Origin: Castellaniella ginsengisoli
GTDB taxonomy: Bacteria > Pseudomonadota > Gammaproteobacteria > Burkholderiales > Burkholderiaceae_B
DNA: 64,000 bases
Reading direction: 5' to 3' (one strand)
Assembly (NCBI RefSeq): GCF_039523235.1
Contig: NZ_BAAAEX010000013.1
Positions 1-9,422 of the stretch are shown in pieces. The translations under genes and the position numbers were made by a program. Within the stretch, counting starts at the first letter, position 1; the number at the start of each line of letters is the position of its first letter. The notes beneath the pieces were generated by a model that ran no database searches, was not told the DNA's origin, and saw only the letters and a program-made list of their open reading frames with translations.

Positions 1-1
1 C

Positions 2-3000
2 ATGCTGGTGGATCAGGCCGAGTCGCAGCAGCCCGAGCAGGTCGAAACCTTGGCCCGGCGGCTGGTCCAGACCCTGCGCGACAAGCGCAAGGGGGGTGGG
101 GTGGAGGGCTTGATCCAGGAGTTCTCGCTGTCCAGCCAGGAAGGCGTCGCCCTGATGTGCCTGGCCGAGGCGCTGTTGCGGATTCCCGATCAAGCCACGC
201 GCGATGCCCTGATCCGCGACAAGATCAGCCGCGGCGACTGGCGGGCGCATGTGGGTGAATCCCGCTCGCTTTTCGTCAATGCCGCTACCTGGGGCCTGCT
301 GGTCACCGGCAAGCTCGTCAGCGTCAACAGCGAGCAGAATCTGTCTCAAGCCTTGACGCGCCTGATCGGCAAGGGCGGCGAGCCGCTCATCAGGCGCGGC
401 GTCAATATGGCCATGCGCCTGATGGGCGAGCAATTCGTCACCGGCCAGACGATTTCCTCCGCGTTGGCCAACAGCCGCAAATTCGAGGATATCGGCTTCC
501 GCTACTCTTACGATATGCTGGGCGAGGCCGCCACCACGGCGGAGGACGCCGAGCGCTACTACCAATCCTACGAGCAGGCCATCCACGCCATCGGCAAGGC
601 GTCCCAGGGGCGCGGCATCTATGAAGGCCCGGGTATTTCCATCAAGCTTTCCGCTCTGCATCCGCGCTATTCCCGCGCCCAGCGCGACCGGGTCATGGAC
701 GAACTGCTGCCGCGCATGGCCGCGCTTGCCGCGCTGGCGCGCCGCTACGACATCGGCCTGAACATCGACGCCGAAGAAGCCGATCGCCTGGAGCTGTCCC
801 TGGATCTGCTGGAGGCCTTGTGCTTCGACGAGCGCCTGCGAGGCTGGAACGGCATCGGCTTCGTCATTCAGGCCTACCAGAAGCGCGCGCCTTTCGTGAT
901 CGATTTCGTGATCGACCTGGCCCGCCGCAGCAAGCATCGCCTGATGGTTCGCCTGGTCAAGGGAGCATACTGGGATTCCGAGATCAAGCGCGCACAGGTC
1001 GACGGCCTGGAAGGCTACCCGGTCTACACGCGCAAGATCCACACGGATGTTTCCTATCTGGCCTGCGCGCGCAAGCTGCTGTCCGCCCCCGAAGCCGTCT
1101 TTCCCCAATTTGCCACGCACAACGCCCAGACGCTGGCCTCCATCTACTACATGGCGGGCGAGAACTACTACCCCGGGCAATATGAATTCCAGTGCCTGCA
1201 CGGCATGGGCGAGCCTCTCTACGAAGAGGTCGTCGGCCCGGTCGCCAAGGGCCGCCTGAACCGGCCTTGCCGGGTCTATGCTCCCGTGGGCACGCATGAA
1301 ACCCTGCTGGCCTACCTGGTGCGCCGGTTGCTCGAGAACGGCGCAAATACCTCTTTCGTGAACCAGATCGGCGACCGCGACCTGCCCATCGACGCCCTGG
1401 TGGCCGATCCGGTCCGCAAGGCCCGCGCCGTCCAACCCTTGGGGGCGCCGCACGACCGCATTCCCTTGCCGCGCGATTTGTACCGGGGCCACGAAGACCG
1501 TGCCAATTCGGCGGGCCTGGATCTCAGCAATGAACACCGGCTGGGCTCGCTGGCCGCTGCGCTGTTGAACGGGGCGACCCAGACTTGGCGCGCGGCGCCG
1601 CCGGGCGAATGGCGCGACGAACGGGCCCGGCCCGTGTGCAATCCGGCGGATCGCCGTGACGTGGTCGGCCAGGTGGTCGAGGCCGATGAGGCCGACGTCC
1701 AGGCCGCCCTGGGACGGGCCGAATACGCCGCGCCGATCTGGCAGGCCACGCCTGCAGCCGAGCGGGCGCAGTGCCTGCGGCATGCCGCGCAGTTGATGGA
1801 AGACGAAATGCAGTTGGCCATCGGCCTGATCGTGCGCGAGGCGGGCAAGTCCTTTCCCAACGCCATCGCCGAAGTCCGCGAGGCCGTGGACTTTCTGCGC
1901 TACTACGCAGTGCGCATCGAGGAATCCTTTTCCAACGACAGCCATCGTCCGCTGGGGCCGGTGCTGTGCATCAGTCCCTGGAATTTTCCCCTGGCCATCT
2001 TCACCGGGCAGGTCGCCGCGGCGCTGGCGTCGGGCAATGTCGTGCTGGCCAAACCGGCCGAGCAGACCTCGCTGATCGCCGCCTATGGCGTTTCCGTGCT
2101 GCACCGGGCCGGCGTGCCGGCCGATGCGGTGCAACTGTTGCCGGGCCGGGGCGAGACCGTGGGCGCCGCACTGGTCGCCAGTCCGGCGGTGCGCGGCGTC
2201 ATGTTCACCGGTTCGACCGAGGTTGCGCGGCTGATCGCCGCCGCCTTGGCCGACCGTCTGGACGGTGCCGGCCATCCGGTTCCGCTGATCGCGGAAACCG
2301 GCGGGCAGAACGCCCTGATCGTGGATTCCTCGGCGCTGACCGAGCAGGTCGTCTACGATGTGCTCAGCTCGGCCTTCGATTCGGCGGGCCAGCGCTGCTC
2401 CGCGTTGCGCGTGCTGTGCGTTCAGGAAGACTGCGCCGACCGCACGCTGTCGATGCTGCGCGGCGCCATGAATGAATTGCGGGTGGGGCGTCCCGAGCTC
2501 TTGTCCACCGATATCGGTCCGGTGATCGATGCCGAGGCCCAGGCGGTGATCGAACGCCACGTCAAGGCCATGCGGGATGCGGGGCATCCCGTCGACCGGC
2601 ATCCGATGGACGAAGAACTGACGCGCCATGGCACCTTCGTCGCGCCGACGCTGATCGAGATCTCCGACCTCGCCGAACTGGAGCGCGAAGTGTTCGGTCC
2701 CGTCCTGCACGTGTTGCGTTATCGGCGCCAGGACCTCGATGCGGTGATCGACGCCATCAACGGCCGAGGCTATGGCCTGACTTTCGGCGTTCATACCCGC
2801 CTGGACGAGACGGTGCGTCATGTCACCGAACGCATCCACGTGGGCAATATCTACGTCAATCGCAATATCGTCGGTGCGACCGTGGGCGTGCAGCCTTTCG
2901 GTGGCGAAGGGTTGTCGGGCACAGGCCCCAAAGCGGGTGGCCCCCTGTACCTGCAGCGCCTGCTGATGGATGCGCCGGGAGGCTTGCCGGTTGAAGGCGT

Positions 3001-3475
3001 GGTGGGCAAGGGCGCGCGCCCGTTGACGCTGCCCGGCCCCACCGGAGAAACCAACCAGTACCACCTGAAACCGCGCGGCACGGTGCTTTGCCACGCGGCC
3101 AGCGCCGCCGGCGCGCAGGCGCAACTGGACGCCTGCCAGCGTACGGGCAATGAAATACTGTGGGTGGACCATCCCGAGGTCCGGGCTTTCCACGCCGCGC
3201 GCCCGGCATCCGCGGCCGTGCGCTGGGTCGCGGCGGATGCCGCCGCGGGGGCCGACTTCCAGGCCGTGCTCTATGAAGGCGACAGCGATGGCCTGTACGC
3301 GCTGGCCCGCGCTGTGGCCGCCCGCCCGGGCCCGATCGTGCCAATCCTGGCCCGCCGTGTCGACGAACTGGCGGCCGGCAAGTCCTATCCCCTGGAAATG
3401 CTGGTCCGCGAGGTCTCGGTGTGCGTCAACACCGCAGCCGCAGGCGGCAACGCCAGCCTGATGATGGTCGGATGA
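2..3475 (+). CDS. putA: Bifunctional proline dehydrogenase / glutamate semialdehyde dehydrogenase PutA (N-terminus outside window)
   Basis: This enzyme oxidises proline to glutamate: a flavin proline dehydrogenase makes P5C, and an NAD-dependent aldehyde dehydrogenase finishes the pathway. The 1157 visible residues begin at a point matching roughly residue 90 of enterobacterial PutA, so the N-terminal segment (and any ribbon-helix-helix repressor domain) lies left of the window. The first ATG seen is therefore probably internal. The proline dehydrogenase barrel spans about residues 165-470, with RLVKGAYWDSEIK, ATHNAQT and the FAD-site stretch YEFQCLHGMGEPLYEEV. The aldehyde dehydrogenase spans about 530-1000, with general base E in LIAETGGQN and catalytic C in SAGQRCSALR. 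A C-terminal domain follows to residue 1157. A strong bidirectional terminator lies 57 bases downstream. Confidence 0.96.
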   Translation: MLVDQAESQQPEQVETLARRLVQTLRDKRKGGGVEGLIQEFSLSSQEGVALMCLAEALLRIPDQATRDALIRDKISRGDWRAHVGESRSLFVNAATWGLLVTGKLVSVNSEQNLSQALTRLIGKGGEPLIRRGVNMAMRLMGEQFVTGQTISSALANSRKFEDIGFRYSYDMLGEAATTAEDAERYYQSYEQAIHAIGKASQGRGIYEGPGISIKLSALHPRYSRAQRDRVMDELLPRMAALAALARRYDIGLNIDAEEADRLELSLDLLEALCFDERLRGWNGIGFVIQAYQKRAPFVIDFVIDLARRSKHRLMVRLVKGAYWDSEIKRAQVDGLEGYPVYTRKIHTDVSYLACARKLLSAPEAVFPQFATHNAQTLASIYYMAGENYYPGQYEFQCLHGMGEPLYEEVVGPVAKGRLNRPCRVYAPVGTHETLLAYLVRRLLENGANTSFVNQIGDRDLPIDALVADPVRKARAVQPLGAPHDRIPLPRDLYRGHEDRANSAGLDLSNEHRLGSLAAALLNGATQTWRAAPPGEWRDERARPVCNPADRRDVVGQVVEADEADVQAALGRAEYAAPIWQATPAAERAQCLRHAAQLMEDEMQLAIGLIVREAGKSFPNAIAEVREAVDFLRYYAVRIEESFSNDSHRPLGPVLCISPWNFPLAIFTGQVAAALASGNVVLAKPAEQTSLIAAYGVSVLHRAGVPADAVQLLPGRGETVGAALVASPAVRGVMFTGSTEVARLIAAALADRLDGAGHPVPLIAETGGQNALIVDSSALTEQVVYDVLSSAFDSAGQRCSALRVLCVQEDCADRTLSMLRGAMNELRVGRPELLSTDIGPVIDAEAQAVIERHVKAMRDAGHPVDRHPMDEELTRHGTFVAPTLIEISDLAELEREVFGPVLHVLRYRRQDLDAVIDAINGRGYGLTFGVHTRLDETVRHVTERIHVGNIYVNRNIVGATVGVQPFGGEGLSGTGPKAGGPLYLQRLLMDAPGGLPVEGVVGKGARPLTLPGPTGETNQYHLKPRGTVLCHAASAAGAQAQLDACQRTGNEILWVDHPEVRAFHAARPASAAVRWVAADAAAGADFQAVLYEGDSDGLYALARAVAARPGPIVPILARRVDELAAGKSYPLEMLVREVSVCVNTAAAGGNASLMMVG

Positions 3476-3532
3476 TTCCGGCGGCATGCAAGCCGCGAGA
3501 TAGAGCAGACGCCGCCACAAGCGGCGGAAAAG

Positions 3533-3561
3533 AAAAAGGGCTTCTGATCGAAGCCCTTTTT
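3533..3561. terminator. Bidirectional intrinsic terminator between putA and ppiC
   Basis: A perfect 11-bp stem (AAAAAGGGCTT paired with AAGCCCTTTTT) encloses a 7-base loop. It has A/T runs on both sides, so it can stop plus-strand transcription from putA and minus-strand transcription from the parvulin gene. The two genes converge here. Confidence 0.88.
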
Positions 3562-3575
3562 CCATGGATGCCGGT

Positions 3576-3857
3576 CTAGTCCTGGCGATCGGTGACTTCC
3601 ACCAGATGGTAGCCGAACTGGGTGCGGACCGGTCCCTGGACCACGCCCACCGGCGCGCTGAAGACGACTTCGTCGAATTCACGCACCATCTGGCCGCGGC
3701 CGAACGTCCCCAGGTTGCCGCCATCGCGGCTGGACGGGCAACTGGAGTGCTCGCGCGCGACGGCGGCGAAATCGGTGCCGCTTTCGATGTCGGCCTTCAG
3801 CTTCAGGCACTGCTCCTCGGTATCGACCAGAATGTGGCGGGCGGAGGCTTGGGTCAT
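3576..3857 (-). CDS. ppiC: Small parvulin-type peptidyl-prolyl cis-trans isomerase
   Basis: This is a single-domain, 93-residue PPIase of the parvulin (PpiC/Pin1) family, which catalyses cis-trans isomerisation of X-Pro bonds. The whole protein is the domain: ARHILV at the start, FAAVAREHSSCPS, then GGNLGTFGRGQMV and the closing FGYHLVEV, all family hallmarks. There is no signal peptide or chaperone domain, so it should be cytoplasmic like E. coli PpiC. It stands alone, facing putA across a shared terminator. Length matches PpiC (93 residues). Confidence 0.93.
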   Translation of the reverse strand: MTQASARHILVDTEEQCLKLKADIESGTDFAAVAREHSSCPSSRDGGNLGTFGRGQMVREFDEVVFSAPVGVVQGPVRTQFGYHLVEVTDRQD

Positions 3858-3971
3858 GGGATTTTCCTGTGTGGTTGGACGGAGAGGCTTGTGCGGGACA
3901 AGACCGATAGCTTAACCCGAACCCCGGCCCGGCCGCCTGGGCAGGCGCGCAGCCCGGCAGGGCCAGGAAGA

Positions 3972-3991
3972 ACGGCCCTGAAAAGGGCCGT
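3972..3991 (-). terminator. Hairpin downstream of livF
   Basis: The stem ACGGCCC / GGGCCGT encloses a 6-base loop 31 bases past the livF stop. On the minus strand it is followed by a short pyrimidine stretch (TTCTTCC) rather than a clean T-run. It is a plausible but weak terminator for the liv operon. Confidence 0.5.
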
Positions 3992-4021
3992 CCTGTGAAG
4001 CGGTATTCGGGCGCGGGCGGC

Positions 4022-4731
<710 letters not shown>

Positions 4732-4735
<4 letters not shown>

Positions 4736-5577
4736 GCGTTCACCTGGTCATGTACGGCGTTCAGCAGCGGGTCGTCTTCCTCTTCGTCATCCTGGCCCAG
4801 GTAGGCCTCGATGACGAGCGGATTGCTGCGGATTTCGGCGGGTTTGCCTTCGGCGATCTTCTTGCCGAAATTGATCACGACGATGTTGTCGGTGACGTTC
4901 ATCACCACGCTCATGTCGTGCTCCACCAGGATCACGGTGATGCCTGCGTCGCGGATGGCGCGGATGGTGTCGTTCAGGCCGGCCGATTCCTGTTCGTTCA
5001 GGCCGGCGGCCGGTTCGTCCAGGATGATGAGCTCGGGTTTGGCCACCAGCGTGCGCGCCATCTCGACGCGGCGCTGGGCGCCATAGGGCAGGGAGGTGGC
5101 GATCTCGTGGGCGACGTCGGCCAGGTCGAGTTTTTGCAGCACTTCCATGGCATGCTCGACCAGTTCGCGCTCTTCGCGGCGCTGGGCGGGCGTGTTCAAC
5201 AGGCCCTGCCACCAGGACTGGCGCATCTTCAGGTGCTGGCCGGCGATGACGTTTTCCAGCACCGTCATGTCCTGGAACAGGCGGATGGTCTGGAACGTAC
5301 GGCGGATCCCGGCCTCGGCAATGCGGTGCGGCGCGAGGCCCGTGATGTCGCGGCCGTGCCAGCGGATGCGGCCGTCGGTGGGCCGGTAGACCCCGGTGAT
5401 CATGTTGAACACCGTGGTCTTGCCGGCGCCGTTGGGGCCGATCAGGCCGACGATTTCGCCGCGCCGGATCTTGAAGCTGAGATCGTCGACGGCGCGCAGG
5501 CCGCCGAAGCTGATGCCGATGCCGTCGAGTTCGAGCAGGACGCCGGCGTCGGGTTGCTGGGAAACTGCGGTGTTCAT
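4732..5577 (-). CDS. livG: Branched-chain amino acid ABC transporter ATP-binding protein LivG
   Basis: This is the second ATPase of the HAAT importer (281 residues). It has Walker A GPNGAGKTT, signature motif LPYGAQRRVE (LivG proteins have LxYGxQR instead of LSGGQ), Walker B LIILDEPAAGLN and switch histidine in LVEHDMSVV. The C-terminus carries an acidic stretch (QDDEEEDD) and about 10 more residues. It overlaps both neighbours, livM and livF, by 4 bases. It works with LivF beneath the LivHM channel. Confidence 0.95.
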
Positions 5578-6542
5578 ATGACCCCCTTGCGAGCCGGCCA
5601 GATGCCTTGCGGACGCAGGATCATGACGAGGATCATCGCCACGCCGAAGGCCAGATAGCGGTATTGGGCGAATTCAGTGAAGATCTGCGGCACCACGAAC
5701 ATCATGGCGGTACCCAGCAGCACGCCGGGCACGGAGGCCTGGCCGCCGACCAGCACGATGGCGAACAGCACCACCGAATCGGTGAAGCGGAACGACCCCG
5801 GGCTGACGGCGGAGAGCTGCATGGCAAACAGGGTGCCGGCCAGCCCGGCCAGCCCGGCCGACAGCGCGAAAGCGGCGACCTTGTAGTTGCGGGCGTTGAC
5901 CCCCAGCGTGGTGGCCGCCAGTTCATCGTGCTTGATGTAGCGGAAGGTGCGCCCCAGCGAGGAGCGGTCCAGATTGTTCATCAGCCACAGGACCACCGCC
6001 AGTACGACCCAGTTCAGATAGAACAGATCGCTTTGCGTGCCGAACATGTGGCCGAAGAGCGAGGGGCCGCTGATGCCGAACAGCCCGTCGGCGCCTCCGG
6101 TCAGGCCGAACAGATTGTTCTGCATGGCCAGCACGAAGATGGCGTTGAAGCCGATGGTGACCACCAGCAGATAGTCGCCGCGCAGCTTGACGATGGGCGC
6201 CGACAGGATGGCGCCCAGCGCGGCCGCCAGCACGATCGCCACCGGGATGGTCCAGAGGATGGGCCAGTTGAAGGACAGCGACAGGATCGCGCTGACGTAG
6301 GCGCCGATGCCGAAGTAGACCGCATGGCCCATGTCGTACATCCCGGCGCGGCCCAGTACGATGTCTTGCGACAGGGCAACGATCGAATAGATGGCGAAGA
6401 TGCCGCCGATGGTGATCCAGGCGGGCGACAGCAACTGCGGGATCAGCAGGCCCAGGAGCCAGAGTGCGATCCCGGCCAGGCGCAGGGCGCGGGTCCGGCC
6501 GGCCTGGGCGGCCGGAGTGGCTTGATTCATGTGTTTGTCCAT
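5574..6542 (-). CDS. livM: Branched-chain amino acid ABC transporter permease LivM
   Basis: This 322-residue polytopic inner-membrane subunit forms the translocation channel with LivH. About eight or nine hydrophobic segments are visible, together with the LivM landmark GRAGMYDMGHAVYFGIGAY near residue 66 and the cytoplasmic coupling motif in DELAATTLGVNARNYKVAAF. A purine-rich AAAAGG lies upstream of the chosen ATG. Another Met occurs at residue 5. It sits 4 bases behind livH and overlaps livG. Confidence 0.94.
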   Translation of the reverse strand: MDKHMNQATPAAQAGRTRALRLAGIALWLLGLLIPQLLSPAWITIGGIFAIYSIVALSQDIVLGRAGMYDMGHAVYFGIGAYVSAILSLSFNWPILWTIPVAIVLAAALGAILSAPIVKLRGDYLLVVTIGFNAIFVLAMQNNLFGLTGGADGLFGISGPSLFGHMFGTQSDLFYLNWVVLAVVLWLMNNLDRSSLGRTFRYIKHDELAATTLGVNARNYKVAAFALSAGLAGLAGTLFAMQLSAVSPGSFRFTDSVVLFAIVLVGGQASVPGVLLGTAMMFVVPQIFTEFAQYRYLAFGVAMILVMILRPQGIWPARKGVI

Positions 6543-6546
6543 GGGG

Positions 6547-7449
6547 TTACACCTTTTCCGCGACGCGTTCGCCCAGCAGGCCTGTGGGGCGTACCAGCAG
6601 GATGGCGATCAGCAGGGCGAAGGTGATGGCGTCCTGCCAGGAACTGGAGATGTAGCCGGCGGCGAAGGCATTGAACAGACCCAGCACCAGGCCGCCCAGC
6701 ATGGCGCCGGGAATATTGCCGATGCCGCCGATGATGGCCGCGATGAAGGCGCTCAGGCCGTAGGACCAGCCCATGGTGAAATAGGTCTGGCGGTAGTACA
6801 GGCCGATGAACAGGCCGCCCACCGCGCCCAGGACCGGCCCGATGATGAAGACCATGGCGATCACGCGGTTGACGTTGACCCCCATCAGGCGCGCGGCGTC
6901 CTGATCGATGGCGGTGGCGCGGATGGCGGTGCCCACGCGGGTGTGGTGCACGAAGAAATACAGGGCCGCCATCAGCACGAAGGCGCCGACGATGATCAGC
7001 AACTGGACGAAACTGAGATAGGCGCCGCCGATCTGCCAGGTGATGTTGGGCAGGAGGTTGTTGGGGAAGACCTGGACGTTGGGGCCCCAGACCAGCATGA
7101 TGCCGTTCTGGATCAGCATCGAGGCGCCCAGGGCCGACACCACGGCCGACAGGCGCGGCGCCTTGCGCAGGGGTTTGTAGGCGAACTGGTCGAGCAGGGT
7201 TCCGGCCACGGCGATCACGATCATGGTGATCAGGAATGCCAGGATCAGCAGGACCGGCGTGGACAGGCCGCCGAAGGCGCCGGAGGTCAGGGTGGTCAGG
7301 CCGATGAAGGCGCCCAGAATGCAGAGGTCGCCATGGGCGAAGTTGATCAACTTGAGCACCCCGTAGACCATCGTGTAGCCCAGGGCAATCAGGGCATAGA
7401 TGCCGCCGACCGTGACCCCGTTGATGAATTGCTGGAGGATAAAGTCCAT
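6547..7449 (-). CDS. livH: Branched-chain amino acid ABC transporter permease LivH
   Basis: This is the second channel subunit of the HAAT importer (300 residues). It has the family opening QQFINGVTVGGIYALIALG, the conserved YGVLKLINFAHGDL near residue 30, and the coupling-helix region AIDQDAARLMGVNVNRVIAM. It is the first gene of the tightly packed livHMGF block. It is separated from the binding-protein gene livJ by 173 bases holding a strong hairpin, the usual arrangement for making more binding protein than membrane complex. Confidence 0.95.
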   Translation of the reverse strand: MDFILQQFINGVTVGGIYALIALGYTMVYGVLKLINFAHGDLCILGAFIGLTTLTSGAFGGLSTPVLLILAFLITMIVIAVAGTLLDQFAYKPLRKAPRLSAVVSALGASMLIQNGIMLVWGPNVQVFPNNLLPNITWQIGGAYLSFVQLLIIVGAFVLMAALYFFVHHTRVGTAIRATAIDQDAARLMGVNVNRVIAMVFIIGPVLGAVGGLFIGLYYRQTYFTMGWSYGLSAFIAAIIGGIGNIPGAMLGGLVLGLFNAFAAGYISSSWQDAITFALLIAILLVRPTGLLGERVAEKV

Positions 7450-7574
7450 CGATCGGTTTCCGTGGTGGTTCTTGGATGCCGTGACCCGCAGCGGTGGTCG
7501 GGCATATGGCGGGCGTCGCGCCGGGACGCTCAGGGCGTGCCTTCAGTGCTGAAAGGCAAAGCATTCCCGGCGCT

Positions 7575-7609
7575 CCGGGAGAGGGATCGCATGGCGATCC
7601 GCCTCCCGG
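7575..7609 (-). promoter_or_regulatory. Intercistronic hairpin between livJ and livH
   Basis: CCGGGAG pairs with CTCCCGG on the outside, and GGATCGC with GCGATCC on the inside around an ATG triloop. The two 7-bp helices are separated by a small internal loop. No T-run follows on the minus strand. This suits an mRNA-stabilising or partial attenuation element that favours livJ over livHMGF. Confidence 0.6.
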
Positions 7610-7622
7610 ATACCGGCGTGGC

Positions 7623-8777
7623 TTATTGACGAGGGTCGAGCTGGCGCGGGTAGATGGTCTTGTAGCTGCCGTTGGCCTGAACCTCGAAGGCCGACATCAG
7701 GCTGCCGATGCGTTCGCCCTTTTCATCCCAGGTAAACGGGCCGGTGAGGCCGCCGAAGGGTTGCTTCAGGTTGTGCAGCCAGGGAATGAGCTTGGCGGTA
7801 TCCGTGGATTGGGTGTCCTGGATGGCGGCCATGACGGCCCGCAAGCCATCGGCGTTGGTCAGGGTGTAGATGCTGGGCGGGGGAGCGCCGAATTCCTTGG
7901 TGTAGTCGGCCAGGAATTTCTTGGCGGCCGGATAAGGCAGGTTTTCCGGAGCCGGCACGTTGACGATCACGGCGCCCGCGGCGGCATCGCCGGCGATCTT
8001 GGCGAAGTTCTCGTTCTGGTTGGCGTCGCCGCCCACGAACACGGTATCCATGCCCAACTGCTTCATCTGGGCGCGGATCAGGCCGCCATCGGTGTAGTAG
8101 CCCGAGAAGAACAGCACGTCGGGGTTCTTGGACTTCAGTTTCGTCAGCACGGCGCTGTAGTCCTGCGTGCCGGCGTTGATGAAGTCTTCGCCGACGATGT
8201 TGCCGCCTTCCTTCTTGATGGCGTCCACCGTGGCCTTGGCCAGGCCGGTTGCGTAGCTGGAGTGGTCGCTCAACACCGCGATGCGCTGGTATTTCTTGAC
8301 CTTGACGAAGTAGTTGGCGACGAATTCGGCCTCGTCGCTGTTGGGCGGCGCGTTGCGGAAGAAGGTCTTCCAGCCGCGCTGGGTGAGTTCGTCGCTGGTG
8401 CCGTCGGAGGTCTGGATGACGTTGGCGGCGGCATAGATCGGGGCGGCGGCCAGGGCGGCGCCGCTGGTGTAGGTGCCGATCACCGCGATCACACCGTCGT
8501 TGACCAGCTTGCGGCCGCAGATGGCGGCCTGCGAGGCCTTGCCTTCGTCGTCGCACACGATCACCTCGATCTGGCGGCCCAGCAGGCCGCCCGCCGCGTT
8601 CTGCTGCTTGACCAGCAGCCGGACGCCATTTTCGATGCCTTGGCCTTCAGCGGCGTATTCGCCGGTGATGGGCGCCTGCACGCCGATCTTGATCGGATCG
8701 GCGGCGATTGCCGTGCCGGCGCCCGTCGCCAACAGGATCGCTGCGGTGAGAGTGGAAAGTTTGGTCAGCCTGCTCAT
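7623..8777 (-). CDS. livJ: Branched-chain amino acid ABC transporter substrate-binding protein
   Basis: This periplasmic ligand-binding protein (type I fold, LivJ/LivK-like, 384 residues) feeds the LivHMGF complex. The start chosen is the ATG preceded by AAAGGAG at good spacing. It gives a classical Sec signal peptide, MSRLTKLSTLTAAILLATG with cleavage near AIA-ADP. The mature protein begins DPIKIGVQAPITGEYA, the standard family opening. The family continues with GLLGRQIEV, a Cys pair region at ICDDE/ICGRKL and VLSDHSSYATGLA. The reading frame stays open 49 codons further upstream, but that extension lacks a signal peptide and is not likely translated. The ligand (branched-chain amino acid, amide or aromatic compound) cannot be fixed from sequence. 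Confidence 0.93.
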   Translation of the reverse strand: MSRLTKLSTLTAAILLATGAGTAIAADPIKIGVQAPITGEYAAEGQGIENGVRLLVKQQNAAGGLLGRQIEVIVCDDEGKASQAAICGRKLVNDGVIAVIGTYTSGAALAAAPIYAAANVIQTSDGTSDELTQRGWKTFFRNAPPNSDEAEFVANYFVKVKKYQRIAVLSDHSSYATGLAKATVDAIKKEGGNIVGEDFINAGTQDYSAVLTKLKSKNPDVLFFSGYYTDGGLIRAQMKQLGMDTVFVGGDANQNENFAKIAGDAAAGAVIVNVPAPENLPYPAAKKFLADYTKEFGAPPPSIYTLTNADGLRAVMAAIQDTQSTDTAKLIPWLHNLKQPFGGLTGPFTWDEKGERIGSLMSAFEVQANGSYKTIYPRQLDPRQ

Positions 8778-9007
8778 GTCTGGATTCTCCTTTGTGACGG
8801 ATCCAATCGCGTGATGGGTCGTGTGGCGTGTGCGATGCAATCGGCCTTCTTCCTGGGGGATTCCCTTGTCTCGGCGGAAGAGGGCTTGAGGCCTCTGGGG
8901 CCGTGCCGCTGAAGAAGCCGGCAAGACCCTGCGAGGAGTTTGGTTAACCTTGCCAGGCAGGTGAAACCTTTTCGGCCAAGAAAAGGAGCAACCTGAATGA
9001 CGGGCGA

Positions 9008-9037
9008 AGTATAACTATCTGAATTCCGTGAGTGCAA
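9008..9037 (-). promoter_or_regulatory. Candidate sigma-70 promoter for livJ
   Basis: On the minus strand TTGCAC (9032-9037) is followed after 18 bases by TATACT (9008-9013). The -10 matches 5 of 6 consensus bases and the -35 matches only 3. This implies a transcription start near 9001 and a long untranslated leader. It is a by-eye match. Confidence 0.35.
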
Positions 9038-9200
9038 CCAGGGATATCGCCTAGATGGAATCCATGGAATTCGAGGTTTATTCAGTCATTTTGGACTGGG
9101 AACATAATATATTAATAATATTTTTTGCAGAAACTAGGATAAACCCTGAATGGTCCCTCGCTCCAGGATGTGGGGTGAATTTTGTAAGTTGTTGATATAT

Positions 9201-9218
9201 ATGGATATATATATCCAT
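9201..9218. repeat. Perfect 18-bp palindrome
   Basis: ATGGATATATATATCCAT is its own reverse complement. It sits in the AT-rich spacer between livJ and dut. It could be an operator for a dimeric regulator or simply a low-complexity AT element. Confidence 0.5.
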
Positions 9219-9232
9219 CCGGGTTTGAAGGG

Positions 9233-9272
9233 AAAAAGCCAGGCAGCGGAGCGGCTGGGCCGAGGCTTTTTT
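9233..9272 (-). terminator. Terminator-like hairpin downstream of dut
   Basis: AAAAAGCC at the left pairs with GGCTTTTTT at the right, and an inner CAGC/GCTG helix closes the stem. Reading the minus strand from dut, the hairpin is followed by a T-run, so it is a likely terminator for the ribF...dut operon. The opposite T-run would also let it act on the plus strand. Confidence 0.6.
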
Positions 9273-9422
9273 GCTTCTGTGAAAGCATGAAAAAGAAAAC
9301 GGGCCCTTTCCGTTCCGGGATTGGTATAAACCCTGATTCAGGCGATTGATCCGCGATCCATGGAAAAGGATGCCGGATATTCGACCGGCGGCGCCGGCGC
9401 TGCGCGACGGACTGGCGAGAGA

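Larger units (their letters stand above)
9139..9337. repeat. Direct repeat ATAAACCCTGA, two copies
   Basis: ATAAACCCTGA occurs at 9139-9149 and again at 9326-9336, both within the AT-rich livJ-dut spacer and each preceded by GG or GGT. They may be regulator half-sites or chance. Spacing between copies is 187 bases. Confidence 0.4.
8778..9422. other. 645-base intergenic region between livJ and dut
   Basis: No credible gene was found. The middle part (about 9050-9220) is conspicuously AT-rich for this genome. The region holds a candidate livJ promoter, two copies of an 11-base direct repeat, an 18-bp perfect palindrome and a terminator-like hairpin, each listed separately. The livJ leader would be about 220 bases. 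Confidence 0.7.

Noticed and set aside
8778..8924. 49-residue N-terminal extension of the livJ binding protein
   Set aside because: It would bury the signal peptide. The ATG at 8777 has a strong Shine-Dalgarno and gives a normal Sec signal.
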